DNA of 64,000 nt, from contig NC_092628.1 of assembly GCF_039555335.1 (NCBI RefSeq), forward strand, positions 33,750,965-33,814,964, written 5' to 3'. The translations under genes were made by a program, and so were the position numbers. The notes beneath the pieces are model-generated. The model had not been told where the DNA came from. It searched no databases and saw nothing but the letters and a program-made list of their open reading frames with translations. Positions 1 through 11,402 of the stretch are shown in pieces (position 1 is the first letter of the stretch; every line of letters begins with the position of its first letter). The DNA is from Amphiura filiformis. Taxonomy: Eukaryota; Echinodermata; Ophiuroidea; Amphilepidida; Amphiuridae.

Positions 1-461
1 ATTGGTACATTGACCGACCGATGTATTTCATCAGAATCCTATACACGCAAGAAGGTACAGTATACACCGAAGACCAGGGGAAGAGGTCACATTGTCAAAG
101 GTTTTTATTGAATAGCCCCTGTTGTCTTCTAACAGACATGAGGACTACGCGGATGAGATTAAAATAGTCCAACAATCATTTTAGTGCCTCCTTATTTTTA
201 ATGTTATGCCAATGATGTTTTGATGATATGCATATTTTAATACTGCGGTTTAAATATTATAATTATAGTTTACGGTCTCGGGGAAAAAGAAAGCCCACGG
301 TCTGAAGATCACCTCGGGGAAATAGTTCTCACCATCTCCCTCATAGAATTACACATGACAATTCAAGACGAATTTTAGAGAAATGTATTAAATGCAATAT
401 ACTCGACCTAATTTTTCTGTGATAAAATCACCAAAATTTAAAACGGTTTTTTACCACATAC

Positions 462-739
462 CTCCGTTTGATGCAGCCACATTGTTCAATTCCACCCAAT
501 CTGGGTAAAGTTCTCCGATTTTACGCCCAACAGCATCGCGCCAACCTTTCCAAACCCACAAATTTTCGTCGTAATCACGAGAATTAGCTATAATATCCTC
601 TAATTCTGGTTCTAAGGTCAAACATTCCTTTTTCGTTGTGGGTTCCATTTCTCTCGTTGGGTATTTCTCTCCTTTTGGTCGACATACTTGGCCTTTTCCA
701 TAGATGTCGATCATTTCGGTTGAAACGTAATTATACCGT
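462..739 (-). CDS. Ace-like: Copy A exon 4
   Basis: This encodes [19 protein letters not shown] through the conserved [17 protein letters not shown] and GWRDAVG to ASNGG. The two cysteines (QVC and KEC) match the first ACE disulfide (C152-C158 in testis ACE), but with about 14 more residues between them. The Arg of GWRD is the chloride-1 ligand equivalent. Acceptor TTCCAG and donor GTATGT flank it; 278 nt in all three copies. Confidence 0.92.
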
Positions 740-3700
740 CTGGAATAATAAAAAAAAAACCAACAACTTGATAACTATGTTTTACCACTGAAAATGCGGC
801 CTTCCTGGTTTAATTGTTTTAGCTGTAATTGTAAGTTTCTAACCAGCTTTTAGCTTAACGTACTTACGTTACGTAACCACAGGGTTGTGTTTTTAATTTT
901 CCTTTGATCTTCTTTCTATTAGAAATTTGCGTTAGGCTTGGTACCTAGGCCTAGGGCGATTCAATACGGAGTCGGACCGCTTCATAATTTTTCAATGCTT
1001 TTTTGCTCTGTCTCTCTGCATTTCTTTCCTTGTGTCGTGCATTTTTAATTACTGAATAATTGGTAAAAGTTGACACGTACATTATTTAGTGTTAGAAATT
1101 GTGCTAGGGAGGGAAGCTTTATATCCCATCTCATGGATCTTGGATATTTCCTACAATCGCGCCAAATAATTTTTGGGTCAACAATTCAAAGATTTTTGTG
1201 TACAAATACCCGGTAGCTGTAAAAGACAGAAAACAGAAATGGCAGAAATGACAGAAAAGACAGAAAAGTTTGAAGTTATGAATTAAAGAGTAGTTATTGA
1301 TAGTAATGAATGCAAATGAGTGCGAATGAGTCGAAATGAATCCATACACTTCATGTGGTCCTCTGTATTATGTAACACTGTCACAAAAGTCTGGACAGTG
1401 CCTCAAAGCCAGAAAGCCTTGACCACCTGCAGGACCTGCTGATACACAGCAGGTTCGTTTTGCATACCTGCATATTTTTAGAGTTTCTTAGTGGCGCAGT
1501 GAGTATAAGCTACTTTATTTGAAGTGCATGTGATGTTGGCGAGAACTTTGTGGTGGTGGAGTACATGGAGAGGGGTGGATGCTGATCCCCACAAATCATC
1601 ACAATTATATTTTATTAGCTTTTACTATTTATATGGCACAACAAATTGTTATAAAGCAGGAGACACAATTGAAGACTCTATATCCATTCCAAAAATAAGC
1701 AAATTTCACAAGTTACCCACAATTAGATGAAAACAATTTAATAAATGATGCCCTCCCCCCCGTTGGCCATGCCACTGTTGATCTGAGTGCATGAAATGAT
1801 GAAAGTAATCCTTGCACGGACATGGCAGGTAAGGAGGCATTCATGAAGCTGTAAATAAGGGTGGCACTGTTAAAGCGTCTGTGGCTAAAAAATTTGATTA
1901 ATTACAGAAACTAAATGTTGTCAAATTCACCAAGTTTGATGGCAATCCAACAATCAATACTCGGATGACCTTGACCATAATCGGCACCCGATGGTTGTCG
2001 CATCCACCAAGTTTGATGGCAATCCAGCAAACTCCCAACATTTTAACTCCCACAGCTTCCTGACAACTCTCTAATTCATAACTTCTAACTTTTCTGTCTT
2101 TTCTGTCATTTCTGTCATTTCAGTTTTCTGTCTTTTACAGCTACCGTACAAATACCCCCTACCCTACTGTTATGATTCTCGAGCGCCCTGGCAAAAAACA
2201 AAAGTTTGGGCAAAAAAATGTACAAGTTAGGGGCGCCATTTTGCATCCTTGTCCTGGGCGCCAAATCCCCTTGCTACGCCACTGGTCATGCCTCATGCCT
2301 ATTGTTTTGGAAATTCTTTAACTGCTCATATCTTGGGGTTTTCTGCAAAATGTAGCCATGTTGTTAACATTCCTTTAAGAAATTGAATATGTCCGACTTC
2401 AGACTGATTTTGATTGATCACACCACATTAAGAAGAGGAAAATTCATAATGGAAGATAATTGAAGAAAGGATAGTACATTATTGCTCACGATTCAACCAG
2501 CCCCTACTACACTAATTTTGTCCTAATATTGTACTTTGAAATTGTATTTGACTTACTCTCGTTGTTTGCTGTCGTCGAACTTGCCACCTCGAAGCATTAA
2601 GTTAAAAATCCTATACAACGTTGGATTTTTAAAATTCTGCCAATCGAATCGCCGTCCTTGCTTCGTCTTTATTGTACCCCAAGCGGCTTTTAAATAGGAA
2701 ACGTTGGCTTTTACCTGTAATAGATAAATACCATTTATATGATATTAGTAAATTTAAGATTTAACTAGGAAACGCATTTTTACATTGATTTAAATGTGTT
2801 CATTCAGATGGTCATCTACAGAGCATCTACCGTTGTATTTTGATTGTGGCATAATTGTCCATAATCACTGGAAACTGGTACTGGTATCAATCATTTTGAT
2901 ACAACTTGTTTTTTCTTGAAACAAATACATGTAGTCAGTGCTTCAGTAATCCTAGCTCGAGATTCTTGGTTGTTCAATTTGCCTTGAATTTAAAAGCACT
3001 CAAAGGTGTCATTCCAAACATATTAAGCTTTCAGTTTCAGATTCAGTTTATTTCACCATGATCAAGAAGAAAAATACAAATTACAAGGTAATGTGGTGTG
3101 GAGGTCAAAGAGAACAAAGCTCGAATGTATCTGACCTCCAATGCATGATCACTAAATAGTTGATATAGTATATGTAATATCTTATAATTAAAGAGACAAA
3201 AAATGCTACAGACGAGTAAGACGAGACTTTCAGAAGTGCTATACGAAGACAGACGAGACCGAAGTGGAGACAGACAAACAGTGATGACAATGTAATTTAA
3301 ACATGTATGCAAAATTTAATAACATACCGGTATACCAAGAAGGATATATTTTGAAAAGAAATTACAATAACTTCACAGAATTACCTTGTTATAAAACTAT
3401 AACAAAAGTGCTTTATAAATTGCGTTTAAAAGTAAACTGTGATTTCGTGTTTCTTAAGTTTAATAACATCAAAAGAATTCCACAGTAACTGACATTGTCT
3501 TCTTAATGTGTTCCGAGCAAGGTTAAACTTAAAGATTATGAGGACGGTATAAAATGAGACGTTTGTGTGAGATAAATATGAATAGATCTGTTCAGAGCAA
3601 AATAATCATATAAATAAGCACATGATATAGATGAGCCCTGAACAAAATATAATACTGCCAGGCAAAAACAATGGAAATTGTGATGATGCGTGCGCATACT

Positions 3701-4989
3701 GCCAGGCATTGACGTCAGAAGTCAACTCATCTATAAGCGCGCCTACTCTATTGGGCTATTCCAGAAAATAGATGCACACCCCTTGTAGAGGAGTTCGGCT
3801 ATCCGGACTTTTTGTCCAGTCATGACTGTTGGAAATCCAGACTTTTAAAGTGCCCAAATGCAAAAAATCCGACAGAAAAATAGTTTAAACTCAGATATCC
3901 TCAATTTGAGAGCTCATTTTCAACATTTCCGTGATTTTTCCTTCATTTGATTGGATTTCCAAGCTTTTTCCAGTAACATTGGCAACTGGAAATCCAGTCG
4001 TTTTCAGAAAGCAGACTTGGAAATCCGGACATTTCTTTGATTGAAAATTTACTCCTCCATAGGGGGTGTGCACCTATTTTCTGGAATAGCTCATTGAATT
4101 CCTACGATTTCCCAGTCAGCATGGTCAGTCATGTTGGTGATTTGTTCCAAGTGAATTCAAAGTTTATAACATTTTTTTTTGTAGAAGCAATATGATCTGC
4201 ATCTCATACCTCTTGATTGTAGTCGGTCATGTTGGTTGCATAATTCCAACCGGCAATAGATCCTTGGTACGACTTTTCCACCTCAATGGCGTTGATTTGT
4301 TCCAGCCATTCCAATGCCAAATCTTCGTCTGTTAATAGTGTGTCGTCATCTAAATCACCAGAAATTATTAGAAAGAGAAGAAATCATTAGACTGTGTAGC
4401 TTTCTGTCTTGTCTCTTCTTTAAATAACTAAATTTCTCATCCAAATTATTGAACCGTTTCCGTAAATATCAGTGAAAAGACGACTACGCCGTCACTGATC
4501 ATTATAATAGCGCATGTCATCGTGCTCACAAATACACCTATTTTGCCAGCTGCTAAACATGTTCCAAAGTGATTACAAGCATTTTCTTCTTGTACAACCT
4601 TCTGAGAGTTATCGCAAATAACTTTCCCCCTGAAGAGAGTTAAATTCACTCTATTCTTACTCTTTCTATTTCACTCCTTTAGAATGATGACTAGTCTATT
4701 ATACAGTTGCATGTGACGACTAAAGAGCGAAATGTGTGTGGATTCCACAAACAAGTTATTGTCCCTAAAATTTGTATTCAGTATATAACCTACCGGGTAG
4801 CATCAATATTTCACAATTGACGAGTTGGCTTCTTTTGGTCAAATCTTTACACGCTAATTCTTTGAGTAGCGAATCATATTTTTCCGGTAGTGATTTTAGA
4901 TATTCGATGTCTGGAAATTGATATGATGAACCCAGATATACAAGGGAGAGCAGAAGAAAAACAATAGCCAAATTATTCTGCCGCAACAT
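462..4989 (-). CDS. Ace-like: ACE-like peptidase M2, copy A (5' part: coding exons 1-4, continues off left edge)
   Basis: Predicted secreted zinc dipeptidyl carboxypeptidase of the angiotensin-converting-enzyme family. Only the N-terminal half is in the window: exons at 4794-4989, 4210-4349, 2557-2714 and 462-739, all with GT/AG borders and the same phases as copy B. The first exon encodes a signal peptide (MLRQNN followed by a hydrophobic run). Exon 4 has the family motif [17 protein letters not shown] and GWRDAVG, whose Arg matches human testis ACE R186, a chloride-1 ligand. No stop or frameshift is seen in these exons. The zinc site lies in exons left of position 1, so whether the whole copy is active is unknown. 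The ATG is chosen because it opens the signal peptide and is shared with copy B. Confidence 0.9.
1202..2155. repeat. Fold-back element in copy A intron 3
   Basis: The stretch 1202-1290 is the inverted repeat of 2065-2155: both carry ACAAATACC, GTAGCTGTAAAAGACAG and a purine-rich TGACAGAAAAGACAG run. About 90 bp of arm flank roughly 775 bp with no recognised coding content. Just outside, around 2165-2290, is a remnant rich in GGCGCC that ends GCTACGCCACTGG, like other elements in the window. The equivalent arms are not visible in copies B and C. Confidence 0.6.
2557..2714 (-). CDS. Ace-like: Copy A exon 3
   Basis: This encodes VKANVSYLKAAWGT and then a basic stretch ending DDSKQRE, including [18 protein letters not shown]. 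Acceptor TTACAG and donor GTAAGT flank it. At 158 nt it matches copy C but is 30 nt shorter than copy B. NVS is a possible glycosylation site. Confidence 0.9.
3753..4092. mobile_element. MITE with 30-bp terminal inverted repeats, copy A intron 2
   Basis: The left end begins GGGCTATTCCAGAAAATAG and the right end is the complement GAGCTATTCCAGAAAATAG, followed in both by a stretch ending TGCACACCCC. About 28 of 30 bases pair. The 340-bp element has no coding potential. It is absent from intron 2 of copy B (34392-36062), so it entered copy A after duplication or was lost from B. Confidence 0.75.
4210..4349 (-). CDS. Ace-like: Copy A exon 2
   Basis: This encodes [20 protein letters not shown] through the N-terminal helix segment [14 protein letters not shown], which aligns with WNYNTNITTE of the human C domain. 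NMT is a possible N-glycosylation site. Acceptor TTTAG and donor GTATGA flank it. Length is 140 nt, as in copy B. It ends in phase 0. Confidence 0.9.
4794..4989 (-). CDS. Ace-like: Copy A exon 1: start codon, signal peptide, N-terminal segment
   Basis: The ATG at 4989 opens MLRQNNLAIVFLLL, a typical signal peptide that ends near GSSYQF. The mature start has two cysteines (ACKDL and VNCEI) not found in mammalian ACE domains. The donor GTAGGT follows at 4793. A good acceptor (TTACAG) lies nine bases before the ATG, ending at 4999, so a non-coding exon should lie further upstream. The exon is 196 nt and leaves a one-base split codon, like copy B. Confidence 0.88.
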
Positions 4990-5440
4990 TTTTGATATCT
5001 GTAAGAAAATGAAGAAGAACGTTTGGATAAAAATGTTTACAGTAGGCAAAAGACGATTATCCGCATGTGGATCATTTTATTTCATGAGAGCAACATAACT
5101 TGTATGTGCAAAAAGATAACCTCTGAAACCCCATTTTGAGACACTTGAGTTTCGCTTATTTTGACCCGCCTTTCAATTATGTTAGACGTTGTAAATAGTT
5201 GATGGTAAGCTCCTTGCAAGATGCGCTTCCAATGCCATTGTGGAACTTAGAAATAGGTTAATCACAAGCTTGTATCTAATTAAATGTTGTTGTTGGGTGG
5301 GTTTTTTTTCATCCATCAACACTGAGACGTTCTTGTCGCATTTTTGTCTTAAACACATTGAAACACGTCTTTCAATTTGATGTAAAATCGTCAATATGTC
5401 TGCAATAAAAACAAGCACTGCAGCAAATTAAATTTTACAA
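4990..5440 (-). promoter_or_regulatory. Conserved upstream block of copy A
   Basis: This block upstream of the start codon is shared with 36572-37018 in copy B, for example GTAAATAGTTGATGG and the run around TCTGCAATAAAAACAAG. Similarity stops abruptly near 5440. It includes the splice acceptor just before the ATG, so it probably holds a short intron, a non-coding first exon and the promoter. I could not pick a transcription start or a TATA box. Confidence 0.4.
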
Positions 5441-5859
5441 GGCGCAGCGAACGTACAACTCATTTACCCATGCTGAGAAAATGGATGATTCCATTGTTCC
5501 ACGTCTGATCATTGTTTGGCAGTAGATTTTGTTGGCAGGGCCCATGAACCATATCCCTGCATGAACCATCATGACCAATGGGAGTGGCCGTCTCGTTTGG
5601 ATTATCATTGTTGATTAGCAATCAAACAAGGAACATCGGGAAATTCTTCCCACCCACCACTCCCTTTATATAAAAGGGTATGTTGTTGCTGAAAATATTT
5701 AATATTATATCAATAGAGTTTTGGTAAACCCTTTCAAGGAAAGAAAAAGTCTAGAAGGTAATGGAGATATAATATATGGAACTTTATGGAAAGGTTAGCA
5801 AGATTGCATACAAAAGGGTTATAGAAAAACAAAGCAAAATTAGTTATGGATTGCCAATT

Positions 5860-6136
5860 ATGTTTTATTAGCATGATATCGTCAAAACGTTCCTCAACTT
5901 TTCAAGGCATATAGGAGCACATGTGAGAAGGAAATCTTTTACATGCACAATAAGAGTCATTTGCAAGAGAATATAGTTAAGTATACGGCTCCAAGAAAGT
6001 ATCTTTACAATTGGAAAAATAATCACAATTTCAAAACTATGAACCATATTGGGGTAAATTTGTTTTATTAGCATGATATCGTCAAAATGTTCCTCAACTT
6101 TTTCAAAGCATAGGAGCACATGTGAGAAGGAAATCA
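5860..6136. repeat. Local direct duplication (two units of about 78 bp)
   Basis: Units at 5860-5940 and 6060-6136 share TTTTATTAGCATGATATCG, then GTTCCTCAACTTTT and GGAGCACATGTGAGAAGG. The offset is about 200 bp. No coding content. Confidence 0.7.
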
Positions 6137-6580
6137 GGAGAAATACGATTTAAAAATTGCAGCAAGTGCCAACTTGTAATAATTCTTTTCTTTGAATGGA
6201 TAGAGAGGCGGCCCAAAGTGTCAACACCCTATATTATAAATATTTTTTCATACAGCTCCATACTCCGTTGGAGATCAATATTCTATTGTTGACACAGATA
6301 AAGAAAGTTTACATATGCATTGTGACATAGACGTGTGATTGAATATATTCTATACAAGCACCTGGATCTTAGGTGAATGGGCTAAATGTGTTCCTTTACA
6401 TAATTGTAATTCTCAAAATTAAATATATCACAATTTCAACTTACGAATTAAAAATAGTTACGCATAAAATGCAGTAAAATATATATCCAGATCAAACAGC
6501 AATGGCCGCTAATTAGTGTATTTAATTTCAAGTTAGTGTATTAAAAACAAAACCTGGGTTTTACCTGAAAACAAATCGAA

Positions 6581-6918
6581 TTTCCTGCAGAATGGTGAAA
6601 CCATTGTTAAAGTTTTGTGAAAAGTGTGAAATTTGGCTCAAATATAGTATTCAGTCAGATAGGTCAAACTATACTTTTTCTGAGTCCTTGTGACCAGATG
6701 AACACTTTGGCATGGTTTATAACTCAATTTGAACAACTTTGATTTTTTTTCCCTGTATAAAGTTCAATGACCTCTATGGCGGCCATATTGGACAAAAAAA
6801 TGTTGGCCCTCCCCCTAGAATTGTTCACCAGACTGAATACTACATCTGAGCCAAACTTCACACTTTTCACAAAAATTTAGCAATTTTTTTGTTTTGCTAT
6901 GATTCACCATTATGCAGC
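6581..6918. repeat. Fold-back (palindromic) element
   Basis: The arm 6581-6655 (CCTGCAGAATGGTGAAACC through AGTATTCAGTC) is the inverted repeat of 6832-6918 (GACTGAATACTAC through GGTGAATC in complement). The loop is about 175 bp. This would form a long hairpin. No open frame. Confidence 0.6.
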
Positions 6919-7147
6919 ACTACATGGAGTACTAGAGCATGTACGCAAATCGTAATAATGTGTAGAATAGAAACTTGGTGGTATCTCATATGACAGTCCG
7001 ACAGTCGTATGATGCTTAGCCTGAATCGCTCGGTCTATCTCGAACAAAATCGCCATGCGTAGCTATGGAAAAACGAGAGGATTCGCCGTACTATCACGGC
7101 AATTTTTGACACAAAGATATAGGGATGATGACGCTGTGCGGCCTATC

Positions 7148-7293
7148 TGCTGTGTCCTAGCAAGACATCAGTCAATATGAGACATTAAATATTAAATGCG
7201 AGGATCCAGAGGATACATGCCTGAGAAATATATAATAAATAAGGAAATGGAGCTCAGATAAACTGGCATTATAATAAAGGAGAGAAAAAAATC
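7148..7293. repeat. Dispersed repeat, 145 bp, copy 1
   Basis: Nearly identical to 10338-10482 in the same orientation, from GCTGTGTCCTAGCA through CATTATAATAAAGGAGAG. Just downstream on the minus strand (7297-7380) is a degenerate tRNA-like stretch with a B-box (GGTTCGAATCC), so the two could be part of one SINE; that link is an inference. Confidence 0.6.
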
Positions 7294-8426
7294 AGAACCG
7301 TTCGGATTCGAACCAGCGCGCACCCACGATTACATGTCGTTGAGTTCATCACCACACGTCACAACAGCTCATGGCGGATCTGCCGGCGAATTGAACAAGT
7401 AATGAGTTTATTCTCTCAAAAATGTCTCACGGCCAATGTAATTTAATACATTGTTAACTTATTGAACACACAATTATGTTTTCCTTGATAGCGTTTTATT
7501 TAAAAGTCACAGTTGTTTCAAATTTATTGTATCCAGCATTTAAGCGTAGAAAATAGATTATAGTGTTTGTAAAAAAAAAAGGAAGATTTAACATTAATAC
7601 TATCATTTTGGCCTTTTCTGCACGGTGTCATGGCTTCGATTACTTTCGCCAACCGAAACTTCTTGCAAAACGAGTCTCAATTACATGTGCTGGACACAAT
7701 TGGTGAAACTGCATACATTGTAGATTGCTGATCGGAAAGTTCACTTTTCCAAAACACACAAGGTTATTGAATCATTTACATAAATTTTCAAAATATGTAA
7801 CTGGGTATATCCTATACCGTATAGTACTATACATTACGTAGTTCTAGTAACTATAACTCAGCATACTGAGTTATAGGGCACTCTATTCATATCTGTACCA
7901 CAAATAAGAAACATCACAATATGTGGGCTCATTTTGGGCTCCAAGGATGTAGACGAGGAACTCTCAAGGACAGTTTTGGCCTGCATGGATGATTTTAATC
8001 CCCATTGTACCAGAGTTTGGGCGTACATGGATGATTTTAATCCCATTATACTATACTACCATACCAAAGTTGAGATAATTGATCTCAACTTTTGGGTGGG
8101 TTCAACATCCCCTGAGTTGGCAAAACCTGCAATCTTCATGGAGTAATTTACTTAGTGCAAAAGTGGTCAAAATATTGCTCTGCAAAATTGCTTTATTTTC
8201 ATGATTTGGATTTATCATATTGAGCAGCATTCTACTTGTGATGTTTCTACACTGTGTAGAGAGGGTCTACAGCATCTCTGAGGTAAAACTGACAAATACA
8301 AGGTATATTTCTTGATGCTTGAAGTTTGTTTTTCTTAAACGTACAGTGCATCCCTATGTACCGCTGCAAGACTTCAGGTCCGTAGATGTCATTATGTTTA
8401 TGATAAAGACTGAAGTCTTGCTGGCA

Positions 8427-8850
8427 AGACTAATACATTACGTACACATATCGTACCTTCTAATACTGTATATCGGAATAGCACCGTTTACGTTTAGGAA
8501 GTTCCTCCGAGTCTTCAAGTCATCTTCAAGTCATCAGAAGCATAATATCCTCATCAAAATGTACTCATTATCATGATCATCGATTGACACCAAAAAGTTG
8601 AAAAAACATCCAAACTGTGTTACAAATCTGCCATATGTTTCTACCAGTGCTATGACTGATTTATCCTTGGTATGGATAATTTAATAGGTTTGTAAATACA
8701 ATTGCCACGTTCCATTTTGCAATAATATAAAAGCACTTCAAATAGCAGCTCGCTGAGTTCAATGAACTGCGCCCTGAAACCGATGGAGTCATTAAATCAA
8801 ATACAGAATACCCCATCAAAATGAGATTCTCTGTATACGAATAAACAAAC
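8427..8850. repeat. Three-copy intergenic repeat, copy 1
   Basis: It shares AGGAAGTTCCTCCGAGTC, ATCGATTGACACCAAAAA and CTGCCATATGTTTCTA with 16070-16320 and 41560-41960. The 41.6-kb copy is probably the tandem-unit counterpart of this one; the 16-kb copy is an extra, shorter one. No coding content. Confidence 0.65.
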
Positions 8851-9162
8851 ACAATAGGATATTGGTATTATACTGTATAGTGATTTGCTCATCCGGACGA
8901 CCCGTACAAATCGATTCAGATTTTGGTATATCCTTCATTGTCATAGATGTGCTAATATTTACATGCAAAGCCTACTAATGGTTCAGCCGAAAGCCGTGTT
9001 TTTGAGACAAAATAGATAATTTACATGAATACGTAATTTATATACTGACAGTATATAAATAGCCTCATGTATGTGAATGGGCTTCAACTTCGTCTTCGGG
9101 TGTGTTTTTTTGCCAAATTTTATCATTTCAAAAATACCAAATGACAATTTGGGCTTTCACTT

Positions 9163-9561
9163 TTAAGGGTATACGATGTATTGTTGGTCGAAGCAGTAAA
9201 AAATGTAGTTCATAGCATCTTGCGAATGATAGTGAGCTTCAGCAAAGATTGCATTGCTCAATTCATAGCGAGCGTGTAGAAGAAGAATTCATGTATCACA
9301 GATATACTTTTGTAGGTCCTGTGGTTCTTGAGTTATGTTGTAAAGAGGGCTGAAACAACAACACTTTTGTAAAACGTACATAACTCATTAACAACAATAA
9401 ATTAAGCAAGCAAGTTTTCAATATATGACTTGTAGAATGAACTTTTGCCAAACACCAAAGTGTTATTTTTCAATAATATATAGATTCAGAAAATGAAAAT
9501 CGATTTTTTTTTTTTTTTTTTTTTTTTCTGCTTCGACCAACAATACCTCGTATAACCTTAC
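9163..9561. mobile_element. TTAA-flanked MITE, member 1
   Basis: The element starts TTAA then GGGTATACGATG and TTGTTGGTCGAAGCAG, and ends with the complement GCTTCGACCAACAATACC then TATAACC and TTAC. The interior has GCATCTTGCGAATGATAG and AGAGGGCTGAAACAACAAC, shared by all members. A long T run sits before the right terminus. Family members are also at 10486, 25297, 56545, 57696 and 62553. Confidence 0.75.
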
Positions 9562-9596
9562 GCAATATTTATAAACAATTTTAATTTTTTACACTT

Positions 9597-10205
9597 GCAC
9601 GGACAGACCCCTGACGATATTGGGGTCAGGAGTTACTGGGGTTAGGGTTAAAGTTAGGAGTTAGGGTTAGGGTAATTGTTAGGATTGGTAACCCCTGACC
9701 CTAATTAGCATATCGTGATAATCTGTTTAGGAGTTAGGGTTATGGTAAGGGTTAGGATTGGTAACCCCTGACCCTAATTAGCATATCGTGATAATCTGTT
9801 TAGGAGTTAGGGTTATGGTAAGGGTTAGGATTGGTAACCATTGACCCTAATTAGCATAACGTGATGGTCTGTTTAGGTGAAACATTCACAATATAAAACG
9901 ACAAAATCATGGCGTCATGTCAAAGTTCATATCCCGCTTTTGTTTGTTTTTTTTGGGTTTTTTTTTTTTGGTTTTTATTTTTGGGGTTTTTTTTGGGGGG
10001 GGGGTGTTTTTTTGTTGTAATTTTAATGTATACCTTAGTACAGAGATTTTTTTACTCAGCAGTAAGGCGATTTTGTTTTTCATTTCACTAGTGTGCAAAG
10101 TTTTTTTTTTCAAAATAGTCCGATGCTCGCCCCTGGAAATCAAATGGTTCATCCCTAACGCTTGATTTAGTCCAATCGCCAGTAAGTCACAAACAAGTGA
10201 TCCTT
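9597..10205. repeat. Tandem duplication unit 1 with telomere-like GTTAGG motifs
   Basis: This stretch, with the MITE before it, is repeated as 10855-11402. It contains two to three units of about 72 bp (TTTAGGAGTTAGGGTTATGG and GCATATCGTGATAATCTG) that include TTAGGG-like words, then a T/G-rich tract and a tail from CAGTAAGGCGATTTTG to CTAACGCTTGATTTAG. A third copy of that tail is at 42200-42365. The apparent open frames on the G/T tract are low complexity. Confidence 0.65.
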
Positions 10206-10485
10206 TTACCAAATTCGAAGTACACCTGATACACATAAGTCTAGTTGTTGATATTGTTCGGGAAAATTTGAAAAAAATATTAATGTCTGCCAACTTGTTA
10301 TGTGATAACTATTTTCTTTGAATGGATAGAGAGGGCGGCTCTGCTGTGTCCTAGCAGGACATCAGTCAATATGAGACATTAAATATTAAATGCGAGGATC
10401 CAGAAGATACATGCCTGAAAAATATATAATAAATAAGGAAATGGAGCTCAGATAAACTGGCATTATAATAAAGGAGAGAAAAAAT

Positions 10486-10824
10486 CACAGCATCTTGCGA
10501 ATGATAGTGAGCTTTAGCAAAAATTGCATTGCCTAATTCATAGCGAGCGTGTAGAAGAATTCAAGTATCACAGATATACTTTTATAGGTCCCGTGGTTCT
10601 TGAGTTATGTTGTAAAGAGGGCTGAAACAACAACACTTTTGTAAAACGTACATAACTAATTAACAACAATAAATTAAGCAAGCAAGTTTTCAATATATGA
10701 TTTGTAGAATGAACTTTTGCAAAACACCAAAGTGTTATTTTTCTATTATATAGATTCAGATAATGAAAATCGATTTCTTGGGGGGGGGGGCTGCTTCGAC
10801 CAACAATACCTCGTATAACCTTAA
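10486..10824. mobile_element. TTAA-flanked MITE, member 2 (left end missing)
   Basis: It has the same interior as member 1, beginning at CAGCATCTTGCGAATG, and the right terminus GCTTCGACCAACAATACC then TATAACC and TTAA. The left inverted repeat is replaced by the 10338-10482 repeat. It is part of the 1.2-kb tandem duplication. Confidence 0.7.
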
Positions 10825-10854
10825 GCAATATTTATAAACAATTTTAATTTTTTA

Positions 10855-11402
10855 CACTTGCACTGGGATAATTGACTTTAAGACAGACCCCTGACGATAT
10901 TGGGGTCAGGGGTTACTGGGGTTAGGGTTAAAGGTTAGGAGTTAGGGTTAGGGTAAATGTTAGGATTGGTAACCCCTGACCCTAATTAGCATATCGTGAT
11001 AATCTGTTTAGGAGTTAGGGTTATGGTAAGGGTTAGAATTGGTAACCATTGACCCTAATTAGCATAACGTGATGGTCTGTTTAGGTGAAACATTCACAAC
11101 ATAAAACGACAAAATCATGGCGTCATGTCAAAGTTCATATCCCGCTTTTGTTTGTTTTTCTTGGTTTTTTATTGGTTTTTATTTTGGTTTTTTTTGGGGG
11201 GTGTTTTCTTGTTGTAATTTTAATGTATACCTTAGTACAGAGATTTTTTTACTCAGCAGTAAGGCGATTTTGTTTTTCATTTCACTAGTGTGCAAAGTTT
11301 TTTTTCTCAAAATAGTCCGATGCTCGCCCCTGGAAATCAAATGGTTCATCCCTAACGCTTGATTTAGTCCAATCGCCAGTAAGTCACAAACAAGTGATCC
11401 TT
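10855..11402. repeat. Tandem duplication unit 2 with telomere-like motifs
   Basis: Second copy of 9597-10205, offset about 1.2 kb, with one 72-bp subunit fewer. It ends at CAAGTGATCC, the same place as unit 1. Confidence 0.65.

Larger units (their letters stand above)
5441..9162. other. Intergenic DNA upstream of copy A, no gene recognised
   Basis: I see no credible exon. Contents: a direct repeat (5860-5940 and 6060-6136, carrying TTTTATTAGCATGATATCG); a fold-back at 6581-6918; a block at 7148-7293 repeated at 10338-10482; a degenerate tRNA-like stretch near 7297-7380; a block around 7440-7690 shared with 37660-37800 and 39230-39310; and a block at 8427-8850 shared with 16070-16320 and 41560-41960. 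Confidence 0.6.

Noticed and set aside
9600-9870. True interstitial telomere
   Set aside because: TTAGGG words are irregular and embedded in a 72-bp unit with unrelated sequence; no pure array.
9909-10293. Frames on both strands over the T/G-rich tract
   Set aside because: They come from low-complexity DNA that is duplicated at 11.1 kb with different lengths, and the frame is not kept.
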